From positions 558,001-622,000 of the forward strand of contig NC_018217.1 of NCBI RefSeq assembly GCF_000219625.1: a DNA stretch of 64,000 nt, read 5' to 3'. The notes beneath the pieces were generated by a model. The model saw nothing but the letters and a program-made list of their open reading frames with translations. It did not search any database and was not told the DNA's origin. Source of the stretch: Zymoseptoria tritici IPO323. Its lineage: Eukaryota > Ascomycota > Dothideomycetes > Mycosphaerellales > Mycosphaerellaceae. A program made the position numbers and the translations under genes. Below, one piece after another: positions 33,237 to 43,988 of the stretch (its first letter is position 1; the number at the start of each line of letters is the position of its first letter).

Positions 33237-34232
33237 CTACGCACGAGCCTTCGCCAACTCACCCTCGATCACATTCTTCACCTTTTGTATCAGCTTCTGG
33301 TCCATGTGCTTACCATGCCAGTACTTGTGCTGTTCAATGCCTTGCCAGATCATAGCCTCCGTACCGAGGATGACCTGCCATTCAGCCTTCTCGGCCAGAT
33401 CGCCCAGCTCCGTCCACGGCGTGGGATGATAGCACATCTCCAGCATCGCGCCCTTGTGCGGCTTGGCCAGAAAGGTCTCGACCACCTTCCGCATCTCAAT
33501 CTCCGCCTCCGTGACCGGCGGGAAATTCGGCACGCACGCGATGATCGCGCCTGGACCCTCCAACTCCGCCGCCTGTGCCGCACTCGTGACATGGATAAGG
33601 TCATCTCCGTAGCCTTGGGAAACACACCAGCTCACCACAGCCTCCACCTCTGCCGGATCGCGGTTGACAACATACACGGGCTTGCACTGCATCAGCTTGA
33701 CGGCCGCGTACACGGCTGATCGCGCAGCGCCTCCGCCGCCTATGACTAGACCCGGGCGTCCGTGGAAGACTTCTGCAGGCGCGGCGACGTTCTGATAAAA
33801 TGACTCCCGGACGCCGATCGTGTCGGTGTTGGTTCCGATGTACTGGTCGCCACGCCGGAAGATGGTGTTGACGGCTCCCACGGCTCGTCCTTCGTCTGTG
33901 AGGCCGTCGAGGTGTGGTATTATGCCCACCTTGTGAGGCATGGTCACTGCGGAGCCTGGAATCGTTCTGTCAGCATATTTCCGATGTGGTTGGCTTTTTG
34001 GAAGAGGCCTACCATAGAGTCGTTGGTCTTTGATGAGTTTGAGGAAGAGACTCATGTCGGTTGACTCCAGCAGTTCGAAGCCCCAGTTGATACCTAGTTG
34101 CTGGAAGACTGTGTTGTGAAGATATGGAGAATATGAGTGGGCGATTGGGTATCCGAAGAGATATCCGTGTCGCTCATATTGGTCGACTTGAGGCAGCTTT
34201 GCGACTGCGTCTTCTTGTACGTGAGAGCCCAT
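33237..34232 (-). CDS. qutB: Quinate/shikimate dehydrogenase
   Basis: Oxidises quinate to 3-dehydroquinate (and shikimate to dehydroshikimate) with NAD(P), the entry reaction of the pathway. Two exons, 34232-34013 and 33955-33237, give 312 residues. The intron is 57 nt, a multiple of three without stops, so the unspliced frame is also open (331 residues), but the splice joins LYG to SAVTMPHKV exactly as in shikimate dehydrogenases. Motifs are the substrate-binding HSYSPYLHN, the catalytic-Lys region AVTMPHKVG, NTDTIG, the dinucleotide loop VIGGGGAARSAVYAA followed by YVVNRD, and the C-terminal EAMIWQGIEQ helix. It diverges from the qutD permease, sharing a 761-base promoter region. Confidence 0.92.
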   Translation of the reverse strand: MGSHVQEDAVAKLPQVDQYERHGYLFGYPIAHSYSPYLHNTVFQQLGINWGFELLESTDMSLFLKLIKDQRLYGRPLPKSQPHRKYADRTIPGSAVTMPHKVGIIPHLDGLTDEGRAVGAVNTIFRRGDQYIGTNTDTIGVRESFYQNVAAPAEVFHGRPGLVIGGGGAARSAVYAAVKLMQCKPVYVVNRDPAEVEAVVSWCVSQGYGDDLIHVTSAAQAAELEGPGAIIACVPNFPPVTEAEIEMRKVVETFLAKPHKGAMLEMCYHPTPWTELGDLAEKAEWQVILGTEAMIWQGIEQHKYWHGKHMDQKLIQKVKNVIEGELAKARA

Positions 34233-34993
34233 TGCTGATGAGTTATTGATCCTAGAGACAAGACACGGCTTTCCGTCCGGTTTGGTTTAACGAAGTCTTC
34301 GAGAGGAGCGAATTTCGCTCGCCTTGGATGCCTTGTATGAGAAGATGCAATATTCTGTTGGTCGGTTTCCGGATGAACAAAAGCCAACTGAAAGAAAATC
34401 TCGAGGGATACCTTCTCACTGCTGCAACCACCAACCCTTTCGATGTTCTATCGTCGGCAATCCAAGGCGTAGCAAACGCCTCTTTGCCGTTGGTTCCGAT
34501 ACCACTACGCGTGCGCCGGAAGACATATCCACGCGATCGCTCTACGGAGGAGACCAAGTCCCTCTTGGCGCTGTAGCGGGAGCACAGCAATTGGCCGAAG
34601 TCGCACCGCTTAAAGACTCATCCATTTGCGGCTTACCCTAGAATAGCCCACTCTTCCTTAGTGAGGCGCGAACTCGCATTGATCTGCGGGCCAACCTGAC
34701 GCCAACTCCACATGGCAAGGGACACATGGCCGGTCCCCGCTCTGGCCCAATCTGGGCGTCGGCGCGAGAAAACTCATCCTTGCTGTGGCGAGGTCTTGCT
34801 GTCTTGAGTACAGGCCGATTCCCCATGGGGTCAGGACTGGATGACTTCTATATATGTATACCTCCCACCCGTTGTTCCCCAGGTTTTCCTCCTCCATCAA
34901 CGCTCGTCAACATCCCGGACTATAGTCGACTAGCCGGGACTCGATCTACACTCGAAGCCCTACAGGACCGATCACAACCCCAGTCGTTCCACG
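34233..34993. other. Divergent promoter region qutB-qutD
   Basis: Shared upstream region of the dehydrogenase and permease genes. Overlapping short frames only. It contains a TATA-like run ahead of qutD. No full QutA palindrome was found by eye. Confidence 0.55.
34848..34860 (+). promoter_or_regulatory. TATA-like box upstream of qutD
   Basis: CTATATATGTATA lies about 135 bases before the qutD ATG, in otherwise GC-balanced DNA, followed by a CT-rich leader. Plausible core promoter of an inducible gene; inference only. Confidence 0.4.
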
Positions 34994-36716
34994 ATGGGAG
35001 GCTTCCTCACTCTGAAGGAGGACAGGCCGACGCCCAAGTCGGTCTACAACTGGAGAGTGTATGCTCTCGCAGCTGTCGCCAGTTTCGCATCATGCATGAT
35101 CGGATATGACAGCGCTTTTATCGGCACTACCCTCGCTCTCCCGTCATTCGTCTCCGAGTTCCAGTTTGCCAGCTATGGGACAGAAGAGCTCGCACTGGTC
35201 AAGGCCAACATCGTCAGTGTCTACCAGGCCGGCGCCTTCTTCGGAACTTTCTTCGCATACCGTTAGTATCATCATTGCGCTTGAAGACGATCGACCGTAC
35301 TAACCCAACCATTCAGCATCTGCATACTTCCTCGGTCGCAAATACTCTCTCGTCATCTTCGGCCTCGTTTTTCAACTCGGTGCTGGAATCATGTTGGCTG
35401 CGAACTATGAGCGTGGTCTTGGTCCTATCTACGCCGGTCGTGTCCTTGCAGGCATTGGTGTTGGCGCCGCTTCTATGATTACTCCCATCTACATTTCCGA
35501 GATCTCTCCACCTGCGATCCGAGGTCGTATTGTCGGTATCTACGAGCTTGGCTGGCAGATTGGCGGTCTCGTTGGTTTCTGGATCAACTATGGCCTTACC
35601 GAGACAATGGCACCTTCAACTCGTCAATGGAACATTCCTTTTGCTGTCCAACTCATTCCTGGTGGTCTTCTCCTCCTCGGTGCCCTTTGGATCAAGGAAT
35701 CTCCACGTTGGTTGTTGACCAAGCACCGTCGCGCCGAGGCTCTCAAGAACCTGTCCTACATCCGCCAGCTTCCCGCCGACGATGTATACATGGTTGAAGA
35801 GGTTGCTATGATGGACGAGGCTTTGGAGTACACCCGAGGAACCGTTGGCGACAGCTTCTGGGCACCTTTCAAGGCGGTCGCCCGCGACCGCAAGGTCCAG
35901 TGGAGGTTTCTTCTCGGAGGTCTGCTCTTCATGTGGCAGAACGGATCCGGAATCAATGCTATCAACTACTACTCACCTACGGTCTTCAAAGCTCTCGGTG
36001 TCACTGGGACGAGCGCTGGCTTTTTATCCACCGGCATTTTCGGCGTGATCAAGACCGTTTTCACCCTCCTCTGGATGTTCTTCCTCATTGACAATCTCGG
36101 ACGTCGTAAGCTGCTCATGATCGGTGCCATCGGCGGTTCCGTTTGTATGTGGATCATTGGTGGTTACGTTGCTACCGTGCCAGTTGAAGCGAACAATGCT
36201 GCTCTGGCCAAGGGTGTCGAATTGCCTTTGAGCTCCGGTGGTATCGCCGCCATGTTCTTCTTCTACCTGTGGACCGCCTTCTACACGCCATCATGGAACG
36301 GCACCCCATGGGTACTCAACTCCGAGATGTTCGACCTGAACACTCGCGGCTTGGGTCAGGCCTCCGCCGCTGCCAACAACTGGTTCTGGAACTTCATCAT
36401 CAGTCGCTTCACGCCTCAGATGTTCTTAAACATGGGTCCTTCCGGCTGCGGTGTGTTCTTCTTCTTCGCCTCGATGATGCTCGCCAGCATCGTCTTCGTG
36501 TACTTCCTCGTGCCAGAAACCAAGTCCATCCCACTCGAGTCCATGGATCGCCTGTTCGAGATCAAGCCTGTCCGTAAGGCTAACGAAATCGTGCTTGCGG
36601 AGGCTCGAGAGAGGGACGCAGAGTTCCGCAACAACTCAAATGGTGCTGGCTTGACCATTGCGAAAGAGAAATTGGATCACGTTGAGCGCACCAGCGAGCG
36701 TGGCAGCGATGCTTGA
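34994..36716 (+). CDS. qutD: Quinate permease (MFS sugar-transporter family)
   Basis: Plasma-membrane proton symporter of the sugar-porter branch of the major facilitator superfamily, importing quinate. Two exons, 34994-35261 and 35317-36716 (55 nt intron, TACTAACC branch), give 555 residues. The first span follows VYNWRVYALAAVASFASCMIGYDSAFIG, typical of fungal quinate permeases. Signature motifs are YFLGRKYSLVIFG, RVLAGIGVGAASMITPIYISE, PPAIRGRIVG, PESPRWL-type KESPRWLLTKHRRAEA, QNGSGINAINYYSPT, FLIDNLGRRKLLM and the final PETKSIPLESMDRLF. About twelve spans are expected. The cytosolic C-terminus of some 60 residues is charged. Neighbours on both sides are quinate genes, which supports the substrate. 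Confidence 0.93.
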
Positions 36717-37072
36717 AAGAGATGAGGATGCGCGGCATATTGGACATCGTCTTATCAGCTACAGGATGATAGTGTCTTCTGTTACGATTGTATTGTGATC
36801 GAGCATTTGCTCTCACAGAATGAAATGAAATCTCGAACCAAATCTGCGCGCCTCCGTTCTCAACAGTCTATATCACATTCACTGTCCTCATGATGGACCA
36901 GATTGATTGCAGATCCTCGGAGGTAAGTCGAGAGCCTATATGCGATCATGACATGTCAAGGCCTGACTTGAACACTCGCCAAGCTACTCTCGACCATCTT
37001 GATCTGATCACTGTTCATCCGCCGAACTTCGCTTTCTCGATGATAATTATGGTCTTTGGACAGAGACACCTT
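36717..37072. other. Convergent spacer
   Basis: 3' flanks of qutD and the oxidoreductase. No repeat or gene recognised. Confidence 0.5.
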
Positions 37073-38137
37073 TCATACATCAATATCGACAGGACTCCCG
37101 CTCTCCATCGCTCTCATAACAGCGTCACAAACAATCATCGCCTTCAAGCCATCCTCGCCACAACATCTTGGCTCCTCCCGACCTCTCACAACGTCGACAA
37201 AGTTCTTGACCTGCTCATCAAAGGGAATTTCGCCTGCCACAGCCACTTCCTCCACCTGCAAAGCATTCTCCCATCTCATCTCCACTCCTTCACCATACCT
37301 TGTCAACTTCATATCTCCGACACTCAGCGTACCTTCAGTGCCGAAGATTCGGTAAAAGTCCTTCCCTCCCTTCGGGATCATCGGGTTCTCACCTGTTCCG
37401 CTCTCGAAGTTGTGTGCTGAGGGAATATTGTCTGACAGGATGAATGTTCCCACGACACCAGAGGCGAAGCGGAAGAGCATTGCCACGCCTTCTTCCACAT
37501 CGTGACCGCGCCGGGACAGGGTTTTCTCGGCGTGTACGCGCACGATTGGGCCGAGGAGGAAGTGGAGGATGTCAATCTCGTGGATCAAGTTGATCAGAAT
37601 CGGACCGCCAGAGCCGGACTTTGCTCGCCAGTCGGTCGGAGGTTCGAAGTAGGATGTCGGCTTCTTCAGTATCCACAGACCGGACACGGCGATCGGTTGA
37701 CCGATACTGTGGGCTGCCAATGCGGCTTTCGCAGCACTTACGAAGGGATTTAAGCGGCGATGATGGCCGATTACGAGGGGCTTCCCAACCCGGCGGGCAA
37801 TGTCAGTCAGCTCCCTGCCCGAAGCCACGTCAATTGACACGGGTTTCTCCACCAGCGCGGCGATGCCATTGTTGAGAAGCTCCGCTCCTAGGGCCACATG
37901 GGTGCTGTTCGGCGTGCAGACGATGGCCGCATCTGGGATGCATCGTCCCTGCAGCATGCGCAGGATGCTGTGGAAATGGGGCACATTGAACTCGTCCGCT
38001 ACGGATTGCGCCTCGGGTCGTGGGTCTACGATGCAGAGTAGGACCGCGTCCGGGCAGGATTGAACGCTGAGAGCGTGTCTGGGACCAATGAGGCCGGTCC
38101 CAATGATGGCGATTTTGACCCTATTTTCGGCTTCCAT
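37073..38137 (-). CDS. Gfo/Idh/MocA-family NAD(P)-dependent oxidoreductase
   Basis: Single-exon gene of 354 residues. The N-terminal Rossmann fold begins KIAIIGTGLIGPRHALSV (GxGxxG-type loop), followed by CIVDPRPEAQ and AAIVCTPNSTHVALGAELL. The family EKP motif is intact (ALVEKPVSID), as is VIGHHRRLNPFV. The C-terminal half is the alpha/beta sheet domain with GGPILINLIHEIDILHFLLG, where the conserved His lies in the active site of related inositol and glucose-fructose oxidoreductases. The chain ends MESGSPVDIDV. The family oxidises hydroxyl groups of sugars and cyclitols; quinate and related cyclohexane acids would be plausible substrates given the neighbours, but no substrate can be assigned. 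It diverges from qutC, sharing 674 bases. Confidence 0.88.
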   Translation of the reverse strand: MEAENRVKIAIIGTGLIGPRHALSVQSCPDAVLLCIVDPRPEAQSVADEFNVPHFHSILRMLQGRCIPDAAIVCTPNSTHVALGAELLNNGIAALVEKPVSIDVASGRELTDIARRVGKPLVIGHHRRLNPFVSAAKAALAAHSIGQPIAVSGLWILKKPTSYFEPPTDWRAKSGSGGPILINLIHEIDILHFLLGPIVRVHAEKTLSRRGHDVEEGVAMLFRFASGVVGTFILSDNIPSAHNFESGTGENPMIPKGGKDFYRIFGTEGTLSVGDMKLTRYGEGVEMRWENALQVEEVAVAGEIPFDEQVKNFVDVVRGREEPRCCGEDGLKAMIVCDAVMRAMESGSPVDIDV

Positions 38138-38811
38138 TTCAGTGGTCCCTTGAGCAGGATATTGGAAGTATCGTATTTCGGGTTACCTATCTACGTCGCA
38201 CAGCACGTCGAAGTCTGCAGGTGTATGAAGTCTCAGCAGGGATGAAAGCATTGGAAACGAGGAGGGCGGAAGTACTCCACCCGATAGGGCTCATCAAAGC
38301 AGGGGAAAGGCTCCTCCGTGGATCAGTCCTCACCCAGAGGAGTCGATCCACTGTTGTGCAAGTCTCGATCAAGTCAGTCGTGTCGCACCGAAGGACGGCC
38401 ATGGTCCAAGCGGGCTCGTGGGAAAAGTCTAAAGATAGTGCGTGAATCTAAATCCCGCGAGTTTTGCACGTTGACCCCTGCCGGGGGAAGTCTCTTCCAA
38501 CTCCTCTTCTGTCTTCTTCCTGCCGACCCAAGGAAACATTCTTCCCCGGGGGCCGGCGCAAGCATCTGTGAATGTCGCTACTGCTGTGTGATCCAGTACA
38601 TCTCATGGTAATGTTCTTTTAGGATATTGTGGAGCCTCTCGGGAGAGATCAGTGGCGTCTGCCTTATCCGGCGCATTCGCTGCTACATCAGATGTATCCT
38701 CCAGTAAGTTTATATCGGTCTGTTCTCCTTTATACTTTGTCTACGCTACGCCTCCTCTCCCTCCCGACTGTACCGACTACGTTCCATTGCACAAAGTAAT
38801 AGACATCAGAC
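38138..38811. other. Divergent promoter region oxidoreductase-qutC
   Basis: Shared upstream DNA of two cluster genes. It contains one TTATCC half-site (38664-38669) about 145 bases before the qutC ATG. No coding seen. Confidence 0.5.
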
Positions 38812-39943
38812 ATGCCTTGCAAACCAGCAGTATGCAGCCACTCCCTTGGCCGAGCATGGGTCCACGACATGCCTTCCAAGCTCGACCAAGCAGCACGATA
38901 CGGACTTGACATCGAACTGTTCTACGAGGACCTTCTATATATTGCGAAAGAACTACCTGGCGGACCGACACCCGAGAACCACCTCGAAGCAGCGCGGTAC
39001 ATCCGGGAATTATGCGACAAGCGATCAGTCACGATCATCTGTCTCCAACCGTTCATGCACTACGATGGCCTTCGAGATCGGGAAAGGCATGCCGAGCGGA
39101 TCGAGGAGATGAAGCTGTGGATCGAGATGGCGAAGATTCTCGGAACGAACCTCATTGGCATTCCATCAACATGCTTGCCAGACGACCAAGTCAGCGGTGA
39201 CATGGATTTGATTGTTCAAGACATGATCGAAATCGCCGATTTAGGTCGAGCAGACGGTATGCTCTTTGTATACGAGGCCTTGTGTTGGGGAACACATATC
39301 AACCTCTGGGAGCAAACATGGGAAGTCGTGCAACGAGTCGATCGACCAAATTTCGGCATGTGCATCGACACATACAATCTGGTAAGCCTGCTCTTGCCAC
39401 TCATCTGACGTGCAATATACTGATCTACCTCACCAGGCCGGTCGAGTCTACGCTGATCCAGCATCACCTACTGGCAAGACTGTCAATGCGGACGCGGACA
39501 TGGCCGCCACTCTTCAACGCCTGGTCTCGACCGTGGATGTCAACAAGATCTTCTTCGTCCAAGTCGTCGACGCTCAACGCCTGTCATCACCCCTCGTCGA
39601 GGGCCACGAACTCTACCAGCCAGATCAATGCGCTCGTATGAGCTGGTCGCGGAACTGTAGACTGTTCTACGGCGAAGACGACCGCGGCGCATACCTTCCA
39701 ATTCGGGATGTGCTGGAGGCGCTATTGGTTGACCTTGGCTATGAGGGCTATCTGAGTGCCGAGCTGTTCAACGCCAGTCTGACGAAGGAGGACGCGGAAG
39801 TCCCGGCTGAGCATGCACGGAGAGCGGCGGAGTCATGGCAGAAGATTGTGGAGGACTTCGGTCTGGATCAGAGCATTGAGAAGACGCAATCGTCAAGAGT
39901 GGCGAGACTTGTTGCGGAGTCGGCACCAAGGGCGCAGTTATGA
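38812..39943 (+). CDS. qutC: 3-Dehydroshikimate dehydratase
   Basis: Converts 3-dehydroshikimate to protocatechuate, the last dedicated step of fungal quinate breakdown (QUTC, qa-4). Two exons, 38812-39381 and 39437-39943 (55 nt phase-0 intron), give 358 residues. It is a TIM-barrel of the sugar-phosphate isomerase/AP-endonuclease 2 superfamily: opening PAVCSHSLGRAW, then IELFYEDLLYIAKEL with an early acidic residue, ICLQPFMHYDGLRDR, TNLIGIPSTCL, FVYEALCWGTHINLWEQTWE with the metal-ligand Glu, FGMCIDTYNLAGRVYADP, FFVQVVDAQRL and GYLSAELFNASL with the last Glu. This motif order matches the fungal enzyme; the bacterial AsbF type is shorter. The C-terminal 60 residues form a helical extension. 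Confidence 0.92.
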
Positions 39944-40871
39944 AAGAAGGGATGGAGCAGCACATTTCGAGCAGATAGTATAGACTAGACTTAGGCCTCG
40001 AGAAGGGCTCATTGCATGTGATACCCAAGCAGCACCATGGCTGCTATGATCAATCAACAACATCTTTCAGGTCCTTCCAAGAATTGTGCGGTCGTCGGCT
40101 TACAGATGGTATAGGCTGGTCTACATACGAGCTCAACTAGCCCTGAGGATACGGCCGGATGACCGTACATGTCTTCAGGGTGACCAGTTCAACGAATGTG
40201 TTCACTCGGTGTGAAAGCATGGGTCACATAAGGAAGATTTGAACAAATGAGGCATGTTCAAGGACGAGCTGAGGCTATTGTCTCGGCATTTGCGTTCCGA
40301 TAGTACCCATCTGCACGATCGGCTTCTGGAACCAGAGTCCTCGCCCTCTTAGGGAACGAGACGTTGATAGCTCCCAGTATGACCAGCAATTTGACATCCG
40401 CATCATTTCCCATTGTTTCAGTTGATAGAGGGACCACGCATGGTGCAGCACGCAATTGGTTGCTGATTGCCAGGCAGTATGATCCGATGATCGTGTGCCC
40501 CTGCCTGGTTTCTGCACAGGCAACTTGGGTGTAACGTGTACGGTCTGGCAGGCGTCCAACAGAGTGTCTATCCATGACCGGTCGGCATTCGTATGCTGGG
40601 ATAGACGTGCCACTCAGTGACATCGGTCGCTCGATTAGCGTTCAGCCACGGTACCTCGCATGCTCGGTCGCCGTACAACTACGGACGTACCATGCGCCGG
40701 CATGATCTATCACCGTGCAGCTACGGTATCCAGCATGCCCGGCCCGTACATTCCCGGTCGGCGTGCCTGGAGTAATATGACGGATGGTATGACCGCTTTC
40801 AGCTAGCTTCATGTCTCGTCAAGGAGAGTCCAAATTCAGGGCGCCATTTCTTGAACAAGCGCATGCAAAAG
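39944..40871. other. Convergent spacer with minisatellite
   Basis: Between the convergent qutC and qutR genes. It holds minisatellite locus D (40640-40770). Short frames at 40258-40623 show no domain. Confidence 0.5.
40640..40770. repeat. Degenerate 33 bp minisatellite, locus D
   Basis: Repeats begin ACGGTACC at 40648, ACGGACGTACC at 40681 (33 bases later) and ACGGTATCC at 40723. Units share AGCATGCCCGG and CCGTACA segments with locus C (ACGGCTATCTAGCATGTCTGG). Confidence 0.6.
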
Positions 40872-43546
40872 TTAGCAAGTGTCTGAAAGTTTCGGATCGA
40901 GAACGATTGCGTACGGTGGAAACTCGTCTTCAGAGTAATGCTTGAAGACCTCGTCTCTCATCAACCTGCGCGGGGCCCGACGGCCAGTGAACAGCTCGAA
41001 TTGAGCAAAAGCCTGCTCCGGCAACATATCAAGACCGTCCATCAGGATCCAGCCCTTGCGGCTTTCACGCTGAATCTGACGAACAAGAGGAGTGACGATA
41101 GGCATGTATGCCAGCTGTGATATGGTCAGTGGATTACATTGTAATGGTGAGAGATGTATCGACCGACCTCTACGACCACACCGCCCGTTCGGCTCTTCAG
41201 CCAGTCTTGTGGAAGCGTGAAGTTGGTCGGCGTACCATCTGTAGTCTGTGTCGGGATACAGCTAACGATCATCGCAGGATGTCTCATATTTTTCGGCCAA
41301 GAACTCTCGAAGGACTCAAGCGCGGAGACAGTCGTGGTAGCTGCGTCCGCGGGACTGAGCTCAGCAATGCCGTTTGCTTTGATGAGACGATTGTAGTGCT
41401 CCGCGAGCTCCTCGGCGTTACCCTTGGTGCGGTTGCAAACGAAGATGTTCTGCACGCCGAGTGAAATCAGGGCGTAAATCGCTGCTCGAGCCATTCCTCC
41501 TGCGCCACAGACGAGACCGGTGCTTTGTGGACGGACAGTGTTTGCAGGTGACAGTCCTCTGCGTACACATGCGCGGATACCGATCCAGTCTGTATTGTCG
41601 CCATATAAAGCTTTCACGGGTCCGGTCCGATTGCGTTCGCGAAAAATGCCGATCTCATTCGTGACCGATTTTATGACTGAGTCGTCTCTGAGCGGAATGA
41701 CTGTGTTCAATGCACCAATCGCTTTGGCTTGGGGACTAAGAAGGTCCATCATCGGCAAGGTTTTGGTCTTGAAAGGCTGAACAATGGCTGCGCCGCCAAA
41801 ATCTTGCTCCCGCACAAGTGCAACGAAGTCTTCCAGCGTTGATGCCGAGTGCGTTCGGTACGAATGACGCATACCACAAGCCTCGTACGCGGCATTGTGC
41901 ATTGCTGGCGACAGAGAAAAGCTGACGTTGGCGCCGTAGATGAAGAACCGCATCGGTTCATGTATGAAGGTCGAGAACAGCGCCTCATTTCTTTCCTTGG
42001 CTGTGATGAGCGGCTGAACGTCGAGCGACATGATGGCATGCTGAAACTGCCTGTCCATGGGTGCTACCGGTGTCAAGATATTGTTGAAGCACATCGACGT
42101 TCGTCCTTGAGCGCCAGTGCAATATGCGATGAGTCGTGGACCGTTGCTGGGATATGATGACCGAACCCGCTGCTGGAAGGTTTGTATGGCAAAAGCGTCT
42201 GCCAAAGTGCCGTGAGGCATCGTGATCTTGACCAAATCGCACCCCAGGCCTTGAGCTCGATGATAGATATCAAGGCACTGCTGTCCTTGCCAGCCTTCTG
42301 CAATTCGATCGGGTGATATGTATTCGCCAATAATCTTGGTGCGGCCTTTGCCTGCCAAAAGCTGGTTGATCTCGGTATCGTCCAGTGCGAGGTCAATAGT
42401 GCAGTACTCGGGTCCAAGTCTCAAGCAATACTCAAGAAGCTCAAGAGCGGCGACCTGCTTCGTTCTGGCGGCAGCATGGCGAGTGACCGATATAGCGACC
42501 GGAAGAATAGTGGACCGTCTCAGGATTGCGAAGGCCTCGTTGACCAGATTGAAGCAGCTGTGTTTTCCGAGCTTCCAAGAATCGCCTCGTTGCGGAACAC
42601 CACTGACATTTAACTGGATAGCATCAATCCCGACTTGTGCATCGTCCAGGTCGAAACGGTGTGAGACCACATCATCTGCCGTCAGCGACAAAGCCGAGGT
42701 GAATTCTAGCTTGTCGACGCTGAGCTGGGAAAGTGGATAGGCTGATTGATGGGACCGACCACGGTCATGATCGCCTATGATATTTCGGAGCAGCTTGAGG
42801 AAATCATGCTCTGCTCTTTTGAGTGTTAGAAATGGTCCGTGAGTGCTTCTGCCGCTGTGTGGCCTTGGGGTGTTGTGGTGAGACGATCGTTGACTTAGTG
42901 ACTCGGACACGTTGTAGAATTCGTAGTTGGTACACTGTCGCAGCAACGGCTCGCTGGCACGAATCAGGTCTTCGATTCTCTCCTCTGACCACACTCGGAT
43001 GTAAGTCTGGATGCCTGGAATGTCGCGAGTTACATATATGACCGGATGCGATTGTGAGAACCGTTGAACCAGCTGTGCGCCGTCGTTTTCCAAATCGCCG
43101 AGGCCGCATACAATAACAGAATTCCGGGAGTGAGTCTCGAGGAGTCGTCTCAAAACATCGCTGTGCTTCTTGTGGTATTCCGACGGACCATGTAGTTTGC
43201 GGTAATCAGTTCCACTGTAGCCTGTAGTCTCGAGAAAGGCTCTGCTAGACTCGACAAGTCGGCGAGTATAAGCAGAAGCGGCGAGAAATCCCAGCGAGCT
43301 TTTGCCAACTCCTCGCACGCCTATCAACAGGATTGAAGCATCGGCGGCGAATGAGGCTTTCCGTGGTAGAGTTTCCAGGCCATTGATAGTGGAATGGGCG
43401 CCGTTTGGAGGCGTAGGGACTACACTTCCCTCACGTGAAGGGGGCTGGGAGGGCATATCCATTGGTCTTCGCGGTGATTCGAAACCGTTGTGTACGCCGT
43501 GCATGTCTTGGAAGCTGCGCTTCATGCCGGCGTGGGAAGTAGCCAT
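40872..43546 (-). CDS. qutR: Quinate pathway repressor QutR (AROM-like)
   Basis: Negative regulator thought to bind and silence the activator QutA until quinate-pathway metabolites are present. It derives from the last three domains of the pentafunctional AROM enzyme. Two exons, 43546-41168 and 41114-40872 (53 nt intron), give 873 residues; the Aspergillus protein is a little longer. Order: a Ser/Pro-rich leader, a shikimate-kinase-like P-loop (GVRGVGKSS, residues about 76-83), a type I dehydroquinase-like domain from about 280 (IQLNVSGVPQRGDSW, DLVKITMPHGTLADAF), then a shikimate-dehydrogenase-like domain from about 530 (FSLSPAMHNAAYEACG, GDNTDWIG, VCGAGGMARAA, VCNRTKG) ending ELAYMPIVTPL and a helical tail. 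The start at 43546 (MATSHAGMKRS) is the first in-frame ATG; the frame is open further upstream without an ATG. A pogo-like transposon begins 255 bases upstream. Confidence 0.93.
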
Positions 43547-43800
43547 TGAGTGTATGTTCGCGCTGGAGTTCGCGCTGGAGTTCGCAGTCTTGTAGACAAG
43601 CTGTGTCTCTACATGCTTAGAGAGAGCTGGGGTAGAGCAGTATGTTGCATCTTGCACTACCCTGTGGTTGCATGCGAACCGTCGGAGATCTGGACCGTAC
43701 GATGGTGTACGAGAGGCGGAGCCACGCCGGATAAAGTCATTCCCGGCAAGTGCGGAGGGGTGCCAATAAGAAGAGAGACTTTGAGCAATAGGATAGTGTA
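43547..43800. promoter_or_regulatory. Remaining native qutR upstream region
   Basis: Only 254 bases separate the qutR ATG from the transposon end. This stretch has normal base composition, a 12 bp tandem duplication (GCGCTGGAGTTC, 43560-43583) and a QutA-like half-site GGATAAAGTCATTCCC at 43729-43744, which matches GGATAA of the known fungal palindrome in one arm only. Confidence 0.4.
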
Positions 43801-43845
43801 ACGTCTGCAAGGGGGAAGTTGGAATGCTCCGATGTTGGCAGCGCC
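43801..43845 (+). repeat. Left terminal inverted repeat of pogo-like element
   Basis: Starts ACGTCTGCAAGGGGGAAGTT, pairs with 51860-51904. The first 20 bases match the right end at 18 positions. This copy keeps TpG/CpA and looks unmutated. Confidence 0.85.
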
Positions 43846-43988
43846 CGGCGCTAAACCATAAATAGACGTGCTTTACAATAAATAACCGCTGCGGGAAGCT
43901 CCCGCTCTAGTTATCGTCTATAATTAACTAGACTTCTATCTTACCTCTAAACGCGACTTTTTAAGGGCTCTTTAAAACAACAACACTA

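Noticed and set aside
43547..43810. N-terminal extension of qutR reaching into the transposon end
   Set aside because: Open frame without an ATG; its first bases are inside the mobile element, so it is not native coding sequence.
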